NCBI RefSeq assembly: GCF_004116385.1
Contig: NZ_PEIB01000008.1
Coordinates: 1 to 64,000 of the forward strand
Origin: Veronia nyctiphanis
GTDB lineage: Bacteria > Pseudomonadota > Gammaproteobacteria > Enterobacterales > Vibrionaceae
Length of the DNA stretch: 64,000 bases
Direction: 5' to 3'
The notes below the pieces were generated by a model. The model was not told where the DNA came from. It did not search any database and saw nothing but the letters and a program-made list of their open reading frames with translations. This document shows positions 1 to 11,343 of the stretch, piece by piece. The position numbers and the translations under genes were made by a program. Positions within the stretch are counted from its first letter, which is position 1. Each line of letters starts with the position of its first letter.

Positions 1-94
1 TTGTTAAGTATTATTTATATTTACAAGAAGATTATAGGAAAGCAAAAAAAATAGACATTGTCAAGATAATAATAGTAATTGGATGCATATGAGA

Positions 95-119
95 CAAAAA
101 GTCATCGGCCAAGCCGATG
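95..119 (-). terminator. Second intrinsic terminator behind the toxin gene
   Basis: Read on the minus strand, a 7-bp stem (catcggc / gccgatg, positions 103-119) with a 3-nt loop is followed by a run of five T. It lies about 60 bases beyond a stronger terminator at 176-199, so it may be a backup for the toxin gene that ends at 207. Confidence 0.55.
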
Positions 120-175
120 CTTTACAGGTTTTACTGCTTATTATTTTCCTGAGTTATAATCATGTTGCCTGAGGA

Positions 176-199
176 GAAAAAAGCCGGGCATGCCCGGCG
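176..199 (-). terminator. Intrinsic terminator of the cytolysin-like gene
   Basis: The 16-base perfect palindrome gccgggcatgcccggc (183-198) is followed, on the minus strand, by six T (177-182). It sits 8 bases beyond the stop codon of the toxin gene, which is the position expected of its rho-independent terminator. Confidence 0.85.
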
Positions 200-206
200 A
201 ATTTGG

Positions 207-1721
207 TTAGTCTTTTATAGTCTGTTTAGAGAATACACCTTTATTCCAGTCTATTTCGACAGATGTGTTGAGCGGTACATCTGTCACATGCTCATCCGTA
301 ATTTTTGTCACCCGCGTAGGAAAGGGATAGTAAGAGGTGGCAAGCAAAGACATTACGCCCACAGAGCCATTAATCTTAAAGGTGGATCTTCCTTTTTTAG
401 ACGGTTTCGCTTCGAATGAAGCGCTGAAGCCAGGTACGAAATTCTTGTGAGAGATTGCAGAAAAGCGACTCAAGTTGAATGCACCTTTGTTCCAAAAGCC
501 ATCTGTAAACTTACACAAGACGCCATGATCTCGCTTCAACAACCAATCGCACTTGTTGAGGTCATAAAGTCGATCCCACGTCCATGAGGCCGTCTCAGGT
601 TCATATCCCGATAAGTTTTCAAGTGTGTATTCGCGTGTCGTTACTGATATCGTTCTTTGGTGGGAATACGAGTAGCTGAGAGTCCCATTAGCGTCACAAC
701 CAACGCTTCCACCAGACTGGTTACCGCTCCCATTACAACCCGCACTTAAAGAAACACCAACCGTGAATCCATTGGTTTCAGAGCTAGTCGTACCAGGGTT
801 TGCTTGACTCGGAGAATGACCAATCAACTCAATATCGCGATCGCTTGTCCCAACTGAAAACGTATAATTGTCGGCAAACGGAGTAAGTAACCATTGCGCA
901 GTGTTGACTTTTTTCTCTTCCAGGCTCCTGGCCAGATGTATGCCCGTACCACCGGATTCCGGGAGGACTGACACACGAACATATTTTCTATTTTCAGCAA
1001 GACCGTTGATACCATTCACACCTTCTGACCGGACTAAATCTACGGTGTATCGAATGTGTGAGTTTGCCTTACCGTTACACACATCTTTGTCCGGTCCTGA
1101 AAATTCATGGCGAGCTAACCAAAAATTATATTTCAATGATGGCGTCATACATTTAATGTCGTATTTTTTAGCGCTGACCGTGAATGAGTATGCGTTAGTT
1201 TCAGATTGACCGCTAGGAAGACCAACGATCGGGCTGGCAGCAGATTTTCGATTCAATGAGCGTGTAAATTGGCGTTTCGAATCTTTTGATAGTGCTTTGC
1301 TGGCTGCATTCGCGGCAGAAACGACAGATTTCTTACCTACGGGAGAAGAGAAGACATTTTGATAAGGTGCAGACTCATCTCCATCGATATTGATTGTCTC
1401 GAAATCTAGTTGGCCATTTACCATTCTTGCTAATACAACGGGACTGGCTAAACCCACACCTAAAATATCCCTAGTATTTGCTTTTGCTGACTCAGCATCA
1501 TAGGCCTCACTATTATCAATAACCAAGATATAACCTTTTTTAAGCTTTGCTGTTATTCGCGTTATATCGCTGGAGTTTACTTGATTACTATTAACGTATA
1601 CTGCGTTCATATCTGATATTAGTCTCTCGCCAATATCTGTTTTATTACCAAATTGCGTTGTTGCATAAGCGGATGAAACGGAGAGTATTCCTGCTGCAAT
1701 TGAAGATAAAACGATTTTCAT
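207..1721 (-). CDS. Pore-forming toxin of the leukocidin / V. cholerae cytolysin family, without lectin domains
   Basis: This gene encodes a 504-residue secreted protein with a signal peptide (residues about 1-20, cleavage after SSAYA). It resembles Vibrio cholerae cytolysin (HlyA/VCC) from the pro-region through the cytolysin domain. Residues about 45-110 match the VCC pro-domain (the stretch after KGYILVIDNSEAYDAES, with GVG and NGQLDF). Residues about 180-500 match the leukocidin-fold pore domain: GTGIHL near 260, a glycine- and serine-rich stem region near 330, ETASWTWDR, NFVPGFSASFEA, and a C-terminal SVEIDWNKGVFS corresponding to VCC SFTVDWDHPVF. It stops there, so the beta-trefoil and beta-prism lectin modules of VCC are absent. 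Such toxins are exported, proteolytically activated and assemble beta-barrel pores in host membranes. The comparison is from memory of VCC. The gene stands alone with its own terminator and a very AT-rich upstream region, which suggests acquisition by transfer. Confidence 0.85.
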   Translation of the reverse strand: MKIVLSSIAAGILSVSSAYATTQFGNKTDIGERLISDMNAVYVNSNQVNSSDITRITAKLKKGYILVIDNSEAYDAESAKANTRDILGVGLASPVVLARMVNGQLDFETINIDGDESAPYQNVFSSPVGKKSVVSAANAASKALSKDSKRQFTRSLNRKSAASPIVGLPSGQSETNAYSFTVSAKKYDIKCMTPSLKYNFWLARHEFSGPDKDVCNGKANSHIRYTVDLVRSEGVNGINGLAENRKYVRVSVLPESGGTGIHLARSLEEKKVNTAQWLLTPFADNYTFSVGTSDRDIELIGHSPSQANPGTTSSETNGFTVGVSLSAGCNGSGNQSGGSVGCDANGTLSYSYSHQRTISVTTREYTLENLSGYEPETASWTWDRLYDLNKCDWLLKRDHGVLCKFTDGFWNKGAFNLSRFSAISHKNFVPGFSASFEAKPSKKGRSTFKINGSVGVMSLLATSYYPFPTRVTKITDEHVTDVPLNTSVEIDWNKGVFSKQTIKD

Positions 1722-2364
1722 TTTTAACTACCCAACATGATGAAAGCACTGATGCAGAAAAAAAAGAGCGTTTTAAGATAATTACCAACGAAGGTAAATA
1801 TCCAAACACCGATTTTTGTGCGCCTTGTATGCGTGACATTGCAATGTCACTGGTATTAATTCATCTAAATCACATGAATTTGTAAGGGGTGGAGGAAATA
1901 TTTTATCAACAAGTAAAAATGACTTTATTTCAATAATTTAAACGGAAAAATATTTAATGGGACACAAATGAAACACCAAATAAATTAGCATTTCTTAATT
2001 AAAAGAATACTTATCAATAGTGATAATTTAGCATGAGGGATATTAGATGATTGTATTATTTCAGCAGAATAAAAAACACATTTATAATTTAATTTACTCG
2101 TTATTTTCAAGCAATTAATTAATTGGAATTAACATTCGAAAAATTAAACGAATAGATTATAAATTCAATATTAGCACTACAACACAATATGGAAGAAAAA
2201 ATAATTTTTCATATACAAATAGAGATTTTCATGTAGAACCCCAAAAAATATTTCAATTAAAAAAAGTATATTTTTAGTACTATAAAGTACTCATTACTGA
2301 ATTTTCCTCATATGTACTTTGAAATAATAAAATCAATTGATGTATATATAGAATATAAATATGA
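1722..2364. other. AT-rich intergenic region upstream of the toxin gene
   Basis: About 640 bases without a convincing gene. The part from about 1900 to 2365 is strikingly AT-rich, with long A and T runs, and all reading frames are short and lack recognisable protein. The only structured element I see is the 18-base palindrome at 1833-1850. The region must contain the promoter of the minus-strand toxin gene, and its composition is what H-NS-type silencers bind (inference). Confidence 0.6.
1833..1850. promoter_or_regulatory. Perfect 18-bp palindrome, candidate operator for the toxin gene
   Basis: The sequence gtgacattgcaatgtcac equals its own reverse complement over 18 bases. It lies about 115 bp upstream of the toxin start codon and has no adjoining T run, so it is not a terminator. 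It is a candidate dimer-binding site for a regulator. I do not recognise the protein that would bind it. Confidence 0.45.
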
Positions 2365-2396
2365 ATAAAAAAGCACCGATAGAACCGATGCTTTTT
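2365..2396 (-). terminator. Intrinsic terminator of the PAS chemoreceptor gene
   Basis: On the minus strand the hairpin agcatcggt / atcggtgct (two G-T pairs, 3-base loop; 2372-2392) is followed by a run of T (cttttttattc). It lies just beyond the stop codon of the gene ending at 2413. Confidence 0.8.
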
Positions 2397-2412
2397 CCTT
2401 TTGGTCAATTTT

Positions 2413-3978
2413 TTACTTTGATTTTCTTCTAAATTGTGACACTAACGTTTTTTGTTCTGCCAATTGAAAACACAAACTATCAGCCTCACTCACCGATTCA
2501 CCCGCTATTCCAATTGTTTTCTCTGATAACTCTGAGACTGACTGAATGCCTTGGTTCATTTGATTCGCCACCGTCGCTTGCTCTTGGACGGAAGCTGCAA
2601 TCTGTTGGCTTCTATCATTTATGTCTGTCACCAACTCTTGAGAACGACGCAATACCTCTCCCGCAGTTTCGGCATTTTTTACACACTCTTCAGACAACTC
2701 ATTACCTCGTTCCATCGATTGAACAGCTTGTTGCGTCGCTTGCTGAATTTGAGTGATAACTTCCTGTATCTCGGACGTAGATTCTTGTGTGCGTTGTGCA
2801 AGTGCTCGAACTTCATCTGCTACGACAGCAAAACCACGCCCTTGGTCGCCCGCCCGTGCCGCCTCAATCGCCGCATTAAGTGCAAGTAAATTAGTTTGTT
2901 CCGCAATACCTAGAATCACATCAGAAACCGTACCTATCCGCTTACCATGCTCCTCGAGCCCTGAAATGACTCGCGAGCCTTCGTTTAATTGTTCAGCAAG
3001 TTTCTTGATAGCATCGACTGTGGTGCTCACACTCTCCATGCCATTGAGCGTAGCCTCGCTGGCCTCCATCGCACAATCTGAAGCGCTCTGTGTATTGCTG
3101 GACATATCACCGGTAGTCGCCGCCATTTCATTGATTGCGGCGGCAATTTGTTCAGTTTCCGCATTTTGTTGCTCAAGATTTTGAGACGTACGATTTCCAT
3201 TGTCTCTTGCAGTTTGTGCTGAATTTAGAACTTGTTCACTGCCATCCAAAATACGTCCAACAACGGCGCCCAACTCCGATGAACGCATTTTAAGTGCCAG
3301 TTCGATTTCAGACACATCATCAATGGCACCGTTGTAGATGTATTCCATCAGTGGGTTATCGTAAGCATCTCTCGCAAGTGAGGTCAGCGCCTCCAGTCGT
3401 CGCGTCATGAAAAATACCGTAGCAATACTTGCAACAAACTGAACAACGACACCAGCAACAGCACCGGCAAAAAAACCAACGAGACCTGCAAGGATGGCTG
3501 AGGGAATGAAGTACAATAAAGCACGTTGCCACATACGGCTTCGCGGCAACTTCATGAAAAAGGGCGTAATGCCTTCGAGCAGTTTCGGGTATAGCTTCTC
3601 AGCACGGTCAACGGCCTTTCTGTCTGGAACAGAACGCACTGATTGATACTCAACGACTTTACCGTCTTTCATAATGGGAGATGCAAATGCGTTGACCCAG
3701 TAGTGGTCCCCATTTTTGGTTCTGTTCTTGACTAAGCCCATCCAAGACTGGCCATTTTTAATGAAGTCCCACATGTTTTTGAATGCAGCAGGTGGCATTT
3801 GAGGATGCCTAACGAGGTTATGAGGTTGGCCGATCAGCTCTTCCTGCGTATAACCCGCAACTTCACAAAACTCTTTACTGGCATATTTGATCACACCACG
3901 AGTGTCTGTAGTAGACAGGAGGTTGTATTCAGCTGAAAACTTAATTTCATTTCCTGTCACAGGATTGTTCACTCGCAT
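2413..3978 (-). CDS. PAS-domain methyl-accepting chemotaxis protein (Aer-like energy/redox sensor)
   Basis: A 521-residue chemoreceptor of the Aer type. The N-terminus is a PAS domain (about 1-115) with the family hallmarks of Aer: start [11 protein letters not shown], a central [19 protein letters not shown] and a [12 protein letters not shown] segment; in Aer this domain binds FAD and senses redox or oxygen. A hydrophobic hairpin (about 150-190) anchors it in the inner membrane, followed by a HAMP-like segment and a cytoplasmic signalling domain with the conserved tip [20 protein letters not shown], which contacts CheW and CheA. There is no periplasmic ligand domain. The start is the ATG at 3978, preceded by GAGGGG eight bases upstream; a longer frame beginning at a TTG (4002) lacks a ribosome binding site. 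Own terminator follows. Confidence 0.9.
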   Translation of the reverse strand: MRVNNPVTGNEIKFSAEYNLLSTTDTRGVIKYASKEFCEVAGYTQEELIGQPHNLVRHPQMPPAAFKNMWDFIKNGQSWMGLVKNRTKNGDHYWVNAFASPIMKDGKVVEYQSVRSVPDRKAVDRAEKLYPKLLEGITPFFMKLPRSRMWQRALLYFIPSAILAGLVGFFAGAVAGVVVQFVASIATVFFMTRRLEALTSLARDAYDNPLMEYIYNGAIDDVSEIELALKMRSSELGAVVGRILDGSEQVLNSAQTARDNGNRTSQNLEQQNAETEQIAAAINEMAATTGDMSSNTQSASDCAMEASEATLNGMESVSTTVDAIKKLAEQLNEGSRVISGLEEHGKRIGTVSDVILGIAEQTNLLALNAAIEAARAGDQGRGFAVVADEVRALAQRTQESTSEIQEVITQIQQATQQAVQSMERGNELSEECVKNAETAGEVLRRSQELVTDINDRSQQIAASVQEQATVANQMNQGIQSVSELSEKTIGIAGESVSEADSLCFQLAEQKTLVSQFRRKSK

Positions 3979-4216
3979 AATGCACACCCCTCTCAATATC
4001 AAGACATTTATTAATGACTTTAATAGTAGACGAGTTTCACAAAATAATGCTTATTTTATGGTTATTATTCCAGCATTTTGTCGAGTGGACGAATATGGAA
4101 TAACTTCAGAAGATACAGGAAGTTGAATATCATCCAGTTATTATTGACCAGTATAAAAGACAGCCATTTTTACAACATGACGTTAAGTGTTTAAAGAAAG
4201 ACATCAACGACCAAAA

Positions 4217-4250
4217 CAAAAAAACCGACAACATGCCGGCTTTTTTATTT
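4217..4250 (-). terminator. Intrinsic terminator of serS
   Basis: On the minus strand gccggca / tgtcggt forms a stem with two G-T pairs and is followed by seven T. The G-T pairs form only in the minus-strand transcript, so it serves serS, whose stop codon is about 20 bases upstream. Confidence 0.8.
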
Positions 4251-4271
4251 AATGTTCGCTTGCTATCGATA

Positions 4272-5591
<1,320 letters not shown>

Positions 5592-5593
5592 TT

Positions 5594-5621
5594 AAAAAAC
5601 GATGTGAAAACACATCGTTTT
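5594..5621 (-). terminator. Terminator-like hairpin between rarA and serS
   Basis: On the minus strand an 11-bp stem aaaacgatgtg / cacatcgtttt with a 4-base loop is followed by a T run (gttttttaa). It can end the lolA-rarA transcript, but because it is only about 36 bases from the serS ATG and a consensus -35 hexamer lies upstream of it, it may instead act as an attenuator in the serS leader. Confidence 0.75.
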
Positions 5622-5659
5622 GGTATTTGAGTCGGTCTCTGGGATAAAGAATATTTCTA

Positions 5660-5688
5660 AACATTGTGCAGAGACAATCGGATGTCAA
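5660..5688 (-). promoter_or_regulatory. Candidate sigma-70 promoter for serS
   Basis: On the minus strand a perfect -35 hexamer TTGACA (5688-5683) is followed after 17 bases by AATGTT (5665-5660), a weak -10. It lies between the rarA stop codon and the hairpin at 5594-5621. If used, the serS leader would be about 95 nt and would contain that hairpin. Confidence 0.4.
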
Positions 5689-5714
5689 ACAATACCCAAA
5701 TTGAGAATTTTTTC

Positions 5715-7049
5715 CTAGCGTTTTTGGGGGCTTTTTGCGTCTAACTGAGCAAGAAATGCCAGCTTTTCTCCAATTTTAATCTCTAATCCTCGATCAGAGG
5801 GCTGGTAATAGTGAGTACCAGCCATTTCGACGGGTAGGTAGGTTTCTCCCGCAGCGAAAGCATTGGGCTCGTTATGTGCATAACGATATTCTTCGCCGTA
5901 GCCGAGATCTTTCATTAATGACGTCGGCGCATTACGCAAATGAGGAGGCACCTCATAATCTGGGTGTGCTTTCGCGTCAGATAATGCTTGTTTCCACGCA
6001 TTGTAAACCGCGTTACTTTTTGGCGCGCAAGCTAAGTAAACCGCAGCTTGGGCGATTGCTCTTTCCCCTTCAGCAGGGCCAACTCGGGTAAAGCAGTCCC
6101 ATGCATTGATTGCGATTTGCATTGCTCTTGGGTCAGCATTACCAATATCTTCAGATGCAATTGCCAACAGTCGCCTCGCCACATAGAGTGGGTCGCCACC
6201 AGCGGTAATGATTCGTGCATACCAATACAATGCAGCATCAGGGTTAGAGCCCCGGACGGATTTATGAAAAGCAGAGATCAGATCATACCAAATGTCGCCT
6301 TTATTATCGAAACGAGCGACTTTTTCTCCTGCAACCTCAGCTAATAGTGTCAACGAAACCTTTTTGACGCCCTTATCATCTGGTTCAGCCATATCAGACA
6401 ATATCTCGAGATAGTTGAGCGTCATTCTGGCGTCACCGGCGGTGAACCTGGCCAGTTGTTCTCTGACCTCATCAGGTAACTCGAGATTCTCGTCCCCCAG
6501 CCCTCTCTCTTTATCAACGAGTGCCTGAGCAATAACAGTTTGAATATCTGATTCATCAAGAGATTTCAGTTTATAGACACGAGCACGGCTTAAAAGCGCA
6601 TTGTTGAGCTCGAAGGATGGGTTTTCTGTCGTCGCACCAATAAATGTGACCGTACCGTCCTCAATATGTGGCAAAAAGGCGTCTTGCTGGCTTTTGTTGA
6701 AGCGATGCACCTCATCAACAAACAAGATAGTCCGTCTGCCAGCCAATTGATTGTGCTTAGCTTTATCGATAGCAACTCGAATGTCTTTTACACCCGAAGT
6801 TACCGCAGAAACCCGTTCAATTTCAGCATTTGCATACCCGGCAGCCACTTCAGCCAATGTTGTTTTGCCTGTGCCGGGAGGCCCCCAGAGAATCATTGAG
6901 TGGAGTTGACCTGCTTCAAGCGCACGCCGAAGTGGCTTACCTTCAGAAAGTAAATGGCTTTGGCCAATATACTCTTTGAGATTAGTTGGGCGCATTCTGT
7001 CAGCTAGCGGGCGGAAGTCGTCAGAAAAGTCCAGCGTCATATTACTCAT
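5715..7049 (-). CDS. rarA: Replication-associated recombination protein A (RarA/MgsA), AAA+ ATPase
   Basis: RarA is a clamp-loader-like AAA+ ATPase that acts at stalled replication forks with SSB and RecA. The 444-residue protein has Walker A GPPGTGKT at residues 56-63, a Walker B region [18 protein letters not shown], sensor-1 [24 protein letters not shown], and the C-terminal tetramerisation domain with [16 protein letters not shown] and [10 protein letters not shown]. It lies 12 bases downstream of lolA in the order ftsK-lolA-rarA-serS, as in E. coli, and is probably co-transcribed with lolA. The 3' side has a terminator-like hairpin before serS. Confidence 0.97.
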   Translation of the reverse strand: MSNMTLDFSDDFRPLADRMRPTNLKEYIGQSHLLSEGKPLRRALEAGQLHSMILWGPPGTGKTTLAEVAAGYANAEIERVSAVTSGVKDIRVAIDKAKHNQLAGRRTILFVDEVHRFNKSQQDAFLPHIEDGTVTFIGATTENPSFELNNALLSRARVYKLKSLDESDIQTVIAQALVDKERGLGDENLELPDEVREQLARFTAGDARMTLNYLEILSDMAEPDDKGVKKVSLTLLAEVAGEKVARFDNKGDIWYDLISAFHKSVRGSNPDAALYWYARIITAGGDPLYVARRLLAIASEDIGNADPRAMQIAINAWDCFTRVGPAEGERAIAQAAVYLACAPKSNAVYNAWKQALSDAKAHPDYEVPPHLRNAPTSLMKDLGYGEEYRYAHNEPNAFAAGETYLPVEMAGTHYYQPSDRGLEIKIGEKLAFLAQLDAKSPQKR

Positions 7050-7061
7050 TCGACTGATAGC

Positions 7062-7664
7062 CTACTGGCGTTGGTCGTCAATTTCAGCACCTTCAGGTGG
7101 AGTAAAGGTGAACATTGTCGCCGCTGGCGCCTTTGGCTTAAATGCCAGTAAGGTGTAGTCAATGGTTGGGCCATTGTCCTCAACGACGGTAAACCCTTTG
7201 ACTTCGCCATTGGACATCACATTGAGTATCAGCTTGTTCTGTACTGCTGCGTTTTTGGGGGTCAAGGTGAATATATTACCTTGCTGGTTCACAAGATAAT
7301 TTTCCCAGTCGCTCTTATCATTGCGGGTCAGAAGGACAAATGGCGTGTGGTCAGTCCCATCTTTTAACCACATCGCTGTTGTTTGCTCGACGAACGGATC
7401 ATAAATCCACAGCGTTTCGCCATCTGAAACCATCAGATTTTCATCCTCTGAATCAGGCGTGTAGTTAAACAAATTGGGTCGTTGAACAGCCAACTTACCT
7501 TTGCCTTCATTGAGTAACTCGCCGTCAGGGCTGGTGACTGTCTGGCTGAAATTCGCAGAAAACGCATTCACCTTTGCCAGTCTGTCACTCAACTCCTGTT
7601 TCGGTGAACTCGCGTTTACAGTTAAAGGCATGAGTAGTATCAGGGCCAAAAGGTACTTCTTCAT
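7062..7664 (-). CDS. lolA: Outer-membrane lipoprotein carrier protein LolA
   Basis: LolA is the periplasmic chaperone that takes lipoproteins from the LolCDE transporter in the inner membrane and passes them to LolB. The mature part (about 180 residues) begins after the signal peptide MKKYLLALILLMPLTVNA and shows the family features: SDRLAKVNAFSANFSQTV, RPNLFNYT, SDGETLWIYDPFVEQTT and FTFTPPEGAEI near the end. I take the start at 7664, which gives a 200-residue precursor with a standard signal peptide; an ATG four codons upstream (7676) is possible and neither has a strong ribosome binding site. A longer frame opening at 7730 overlaps the end of ftsK and is unlikely. It sits between ftsK and rarA. 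Confidence 0.95.
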   Translation of the reverse strand: MKKYLLALILLMPLTVNASSPKQELSDRLAKVNAFSANFSQTVTSPDGELLNEGKGKLAVQRPNLFNYTPDSEDENLMVSDGETLWIYDPFVEQTTAMWLKDGTDHTPFVLLTRNDKSDWENYLVNQQGNIFTLTPKNAAVQNKLILNVMSNGEVKGFTVVEDNGPTIDYTLLAFKPKAPAATMFTFTPPEGAEIDDQRQ

Positions 7665-7692
7665 ATTTTTTACCATTGTTTTTATTGTTACG

Positions 7693-10452
7693 TTAATCTC
7701 GTGATGGCGGCGGGGGAGCCAATACTTCACGATTACCGTTATGTCCGGGTGGACTCACTATGCCCTGCGCTTCGAGCTGATCTACAATACGGGCGGCACG
7801 GTTGTACCCGATTTTAAATCGTCGCTGTACACCTGACACCGAGCCTCGACGGCTTTCAGTGATGAATTCAACAACCTGATCAAATAACTGGTCAAGTTCT
7901 TCACCATCACTGGCTGTCGGCGCTTCACCGGGAAGCAAGGCATCAGAGCCCTGATCGCCGCTGGTAATTTCCGAAATGTATTGCGGTTTACCACGTGCTT
8001 TCCAGTTACTGACCACGCGATGCACTTCATCATCATTGACAAAAGCACCATGCACACGCGCAGGATGGTTTGAGCCATTTGGCATAAAGAGCATGTCACC
8101 CATACCCAACAGTGACTCTGCACCACCCTGATCCAGAATGGTACGTGAATCTGTCTTGGTCGAAACTGTAAACGCCATCCGGGTAGGAATATTTGCTTTT
8201 ATCAGACCCGTAATGACATCAACCGAAGGACGCTGTGTCGCCAGTACAAGATGTATACCCGCCGCTCGTGCTTTTTGCGCAAGGCGAGCAATCAATTCCT
8301 CTACCTTTTTACCCACTACCATCATCAGATCGGCAAATTCATCGACGATGACAACGATGTAAGGCAGTTTTTCTAATGTCGGTGCAGTTTCATCCATACT
8401 ATCGCCCGGCTTCCATAACGGATCGGGAATTGGATGATCAGCATCATTCGCCTCTTTGACTTTATCGTTAAAACCTTTGATGTTTCTGACACCCAAAGCC
8501 GACATAAGTTTATAGCGTCTCTCCATTTCTGCGACACACCAACGCAATGCGTTACCCGCATCTTTCATATCGGTAACGACTTCAGTAAGAAGGTGCGGAA
8601 TGCCTTCGTAAACAGAGAGCTCAAGCATTTTCGGGTCAATCATGATGAACCGAACGTCTTCAGGAGACGCTTTGTATAGCATGCTGACTATCATCACGTT
8701 AACACCAACAGATTTACCGGAACCTGTGGTACCTGCGACTAAAAGATGCGGCGCTTTGGAAAGATCGGTGACAATGGCTTCGCCCGCAATATCTTTTCCA
8801 AGCACAACGGAAAGCGGAGACTTGGACGAAACAAAACGTTCGCTCCCTACCACCTCAGACATAAACACGGTTTCACGACTGCTGTTTGGCAACTCCAATC
8901 CGATATACGGTTTCCCGGGAATGACTTCAACCACACGAACCGCACTGGTCGACAGTGAGCGAGCAATGTCCTTGGCAAGTCCGGCAATGCGGCTCACTTT
9001 GACACCCGGCGCTAACTCCAGCTCAAAACGAGTGATCACTGGGCCCGGGTACACCCCAACGACCCTCACCTGAATTTTGTAATCCTCTAATCTGGCCTCG
9101 ACCAGTCTGGCAGTTTGTTCGAGCTCTTCACGGGATGCCTGCTGGGCTGTTTTTCGTGCCGGGTCGAGCAAATCAAGTGTTGGTAGTGGCTCTTCAGGTT
9201 TCGGTAATTCCACATCATGCTTCATCAGGAATGGATGGGTTACGCCCGCTGCATTCTTTTGGGCTTCGCGGATCGTTTCCTGAAATGGGTCTTCTTCATT
9301 TTCCTGCAATAACTCTGGCTCAGCGTTTTCTTGCTCTAAACGCTCCAATTCAGAAAGCCCGTCACTGTTCTCGAAAGTAATGTCCGCTTTTGGCAGTAAG
9401 TCGCCAACATCTTTGTCGGACATTTGTTGCTCGGAAGTTTCAGCCTGCTCTCCTTCGGTAAGATCAACATTCAATGGTTCATGAACATCCGCCAATTCAA
9501 GCTGCTCGCTGTCTACCGGAGGCAACGGTGGCGGACTTTCAAATGCTGGCGCTGGTTTTTCGTCGGTGACGCTCAAGTCACCCAATGAAGGTTCATCCAG
9601 CAGAACATCAGGTGCACTGTCAGAATCAGGAAAAACAATTTTGGGGCCCGATGTAGCGTCATTATCAGTATCATCAGCGCCACTTTGCTCATCTTTCACA
9701 CGCTGCGCATCGTTGAGTCTCGTAACGTCTGTCAGGTTTTCATCGGCTGGAGAATCAAAGTCTGGCGTATTCCCATTTGACGCGACATTTGTCTTCGATG
9801 CGGCAAGGGTCAAAGGCTTGTCATTGCGAATTTTATTAACGAGTAATGTACACGCTTTAAGCGTGTATTCGCCGACGGTATCGACAATAGTTAGCCAAGA
9901 GATACCGGTAAATAACGTGAAACCTGCAGCCCAGAAAAAGAGCAGCGACAAAGTCGTACCAAGTGTATTGAGAAAAGGGATAAGAAGATCATTCAGTACA
10001 TCGCCAACCACACCGCCCGACGAGTAATACCAGAAATCATCAAAATTGAGGTCAGCCAGTCCACAACTGGTCAGGAAAAGTATCACCACCCCGAGAATAC
10101 GTGTTGCGAGAATCGTATATTGAATATTGTCAGTGGCGCTTCGTCTTTTCAAAAACACCCAACCGGCCAACACCAAGACCAGCGGGAATAAATAAGCGAG
10201 TTTGCCTAGTGCGAAAAATAGGGTATCTGCAACGAGAGCACCAAGCGCACCCGCAGCATTCTCTATCGGAGCATCCTGAGAGGTCTGTGACCATGAAGGG
10301 TCAGCTGAATCATAAGTCAGCAATGCCACAGCAATAAAAACGGCAGACAAGAGTGCAATGATGAGCGTGCTTTCTTTGAGGCGCTGAATACCATTCAACC
10401 TCTTATCTTTATCTTCCTTCGTTTTTTGCTGTTGTTGTAAAGAAAACTCCAT
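7693..10452 (-). CDS. ftsK: DNA translocase FtsK
   Basis: FtsK couples chromosome-dimer resolution and segregation to cell division. The 919-residue protein has an N-terminal membrane domain (about residues 30-190, four or more hydrophobic segments), an acidic proline-rich linker (about 210-440) shorter than the E. coli one, and a RecA-like motor whose Walker A is [13 protein letters not shown] and Walker [14 protein letters not shown]. The C-terminal winged-helix gamma domain ([19 protein letters not shown]) reads KOPS sites and activates XerCD at dif. The start is the ATG at 10452, which has AGGTG five bases upstream; the frame extends two codons further to a GTG. Neighbours are lrp upstream and lolA 28 bases downstream. 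Confidence 0.97.
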   Translation of the reverse strand: MEFSLQQQQKTKEDKDKRLNGIQRLKESTLIIALLSAVFIAVALLTYDSADPSWSQTSQDAPIENAAGALGALVADTLFFALGKLAYLFPLVLVLAGWVFLKRRSATDNIQYTILATRILGVVILFLTSCGLADLNFDDFWYYSSGGVVGDVLNDLLIPFLNTLGTTLSLLFFWAAGFTLFTGISWLTIVDTVGEYTLKACTLLVNKIRNDKPLTLAASKTNVASNGNTPDFDSPADENLTDVTRLNDAQRVKDEQSGADDTDNDATSGPKIVFPDSDSAPDVLLDEPSLGDLSVTDEKPAPAFESPPPLPPVDSEQLELADVHEPLNVDLTEGEQAETSEQQMSDKDVGDLLPKADITFENSDGLSELERLEQENAEPELLQENEEDPFQETIREAQKNAAGVTHPFLMKHDVELPKPEEPLPTLDLLDPARKTAQQASREELEQTARLVEARLEDYKIQVRVVGVYPGPVITRFELELAPGVKVSRIAGLAKDIARSLSTSAVRVVEVIPGKPYIGLELPNSSRETVFMSEVVGSERFVSSKSPLSVVLGKDIAGEAIVTDLSKAPHLLVAGTTGSGKSVGVNVMIVSMLYKASPEDVRFIMIDPKMLELSVYEGIPHLLTEVVTDMKDAGNALRWCVAEMERRYKLMSALGVRNIKGFNDKVKEANDADHPIPDPLWKPGDSMDETAPTLEKLPYIVVIVDEFADLMMVVGKKVEELIARLAQKARAAGIHLVLATQRPSVDVITGLIKANIPTRMAFTVSTKTDSRTILDQGGAESLLGMGDMLFMPNGSNHPARVHGAFVNDDEVHRVVSNWKARGKPQYISEITSGDQGSDALLPGEAPTASDGEELDQLFDQVVEFITESRRGSVSGVQRRFKIGYNRAARIVDQLEAQGIVSPPGHNGNREVLAPPPPSRD

Positions 10453-10581
10453 TGTCACCTATCTGATTTTTATTTTTAAAGCCGATATTGCGTGTAGTCG
10501 GATAGTGAACGATTTTGCCCACTTTATCCCTCTCAATTGTTTGGTAAGATGTCTCGCCAACAGAAAAAGTGTACACCAAAC

Positions 10582-10622
10582 AAAAAGACAAGCCGAGCAA
10601 CATAGCTGCTCGGCTTGTCTTA
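10582..10622 (-). terminator. Intrinsic terminator of lrp
   Basis: A 15-bp stem (aagacaagccgagca / tgctcggcttgtctt) with a 7-base loop is followed on the minus strand by TTTTTG. It lies about 60 bases beyond the lrp stop codon and before ftsK. Confidence 0.9.
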
Positions 10623-10682
10623 ATTGCACTTACCTGCCAGTAAAATCGTCAATACTGTGAATTCACACAGCTAAATCGATAA

Positions 10683-11177
10683 CTAGCGAGTTTTGATTAC
10701 CAGATGATTCGTCTGTTTCACCTCTTCCATGACAACGTAAGTTCGAGTGTCATTAACACCCGGTAAGCGGAGCAGAGTCTCACCCAGCAACTTACGGTAA
10801 GCTGACATGTCTGATACACGAGTCTTGAGCAAATAGTCGAAATCACCAGAAACGAGGTGACACTCCTGAATATCATCCAACGCCTGAACAGCTTGATTAA
10901 ACTGATCAAACACATCAGGCGCGCCACGGTTAAGTGTAATTTCGACAAAAACAAGTAATGACGCATCGAGGAACTGAGGATTCAAAAGCGCCGTATAGCC
11001 GCTGATGTAACCTTGTCGTTCCAAACGACGAACCCTCTCAAGGCAAGGCGTAGGCGAAAGACCTACTCGCTTGGAAAGCTCAACGTTCGACACCCTGCCG
11101 TCCTTCTGAAGTTCGTTCAGAATGTTCCTGTCTATCCTATCCAAATCCTTGGAGGGTTTTTTCTTGGCGTCTACCAT
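10683..11177 (-). CDS. lrp: Leucine-responsive regulatory protein Lrp
   Basis: A global feast/famine transcription regulator of 164 residues. Residues about 10-70 form the AsnC-type helix-turn-helix (LDRIDRNILNELQKDGRVSN, then VELSKRVGLSPTPCLERVRR), and about 80-155 form the RAM domain that binds leucine or alanine and builds octamers (DDIQECHLVSGDFDYLLKTRV, LPGVNDTRTYVVME). The gene is divergent from ald, the alanine dehydrogenase gene, with a 166-base shared promoter region. In Vibrionaceae and other bacteria Lrp-family proteins often control an adjacent ald, so alanine-responsive control is likely here (inference). Confidence 0.97.
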   Translation of the reverse strand: MVDAKKKPSKDLDRIDRNILNELQKDGRVSNVELSKRVGLSPTPCLERVRRLERQGYISGYTALLNPQFLDASLLVFVEITLNRGAPDVFDQFNQAVQALDDIQECHLVSGDFDYLLKTRVSDMSAYRKLLGETLLRLPGVNDTRTYVVMEEVKQTNHLVIKTR

Positions 11178-11343
11178 TTTTTATTCCACCTTATTTCTTC
11201 CTTGCAATAATAAATTCCGTTTTTATTGATAAAAAACAAATATTCAGTATCAAATGTTGCCTACCCAGAACTATACTAGCTTTAAATATAACATTTCAAG
11301 AACATTTGTAGCAAATAACACTAATTTGGAGTGAGAAATCAGG

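Noticed and set aside
1658..1885. 75-codon plus-strand frame antisense to the start of the toxin gene
   Set aside because: It is antisense to the signal-peptide region and crosses the palindrome; no independent support.
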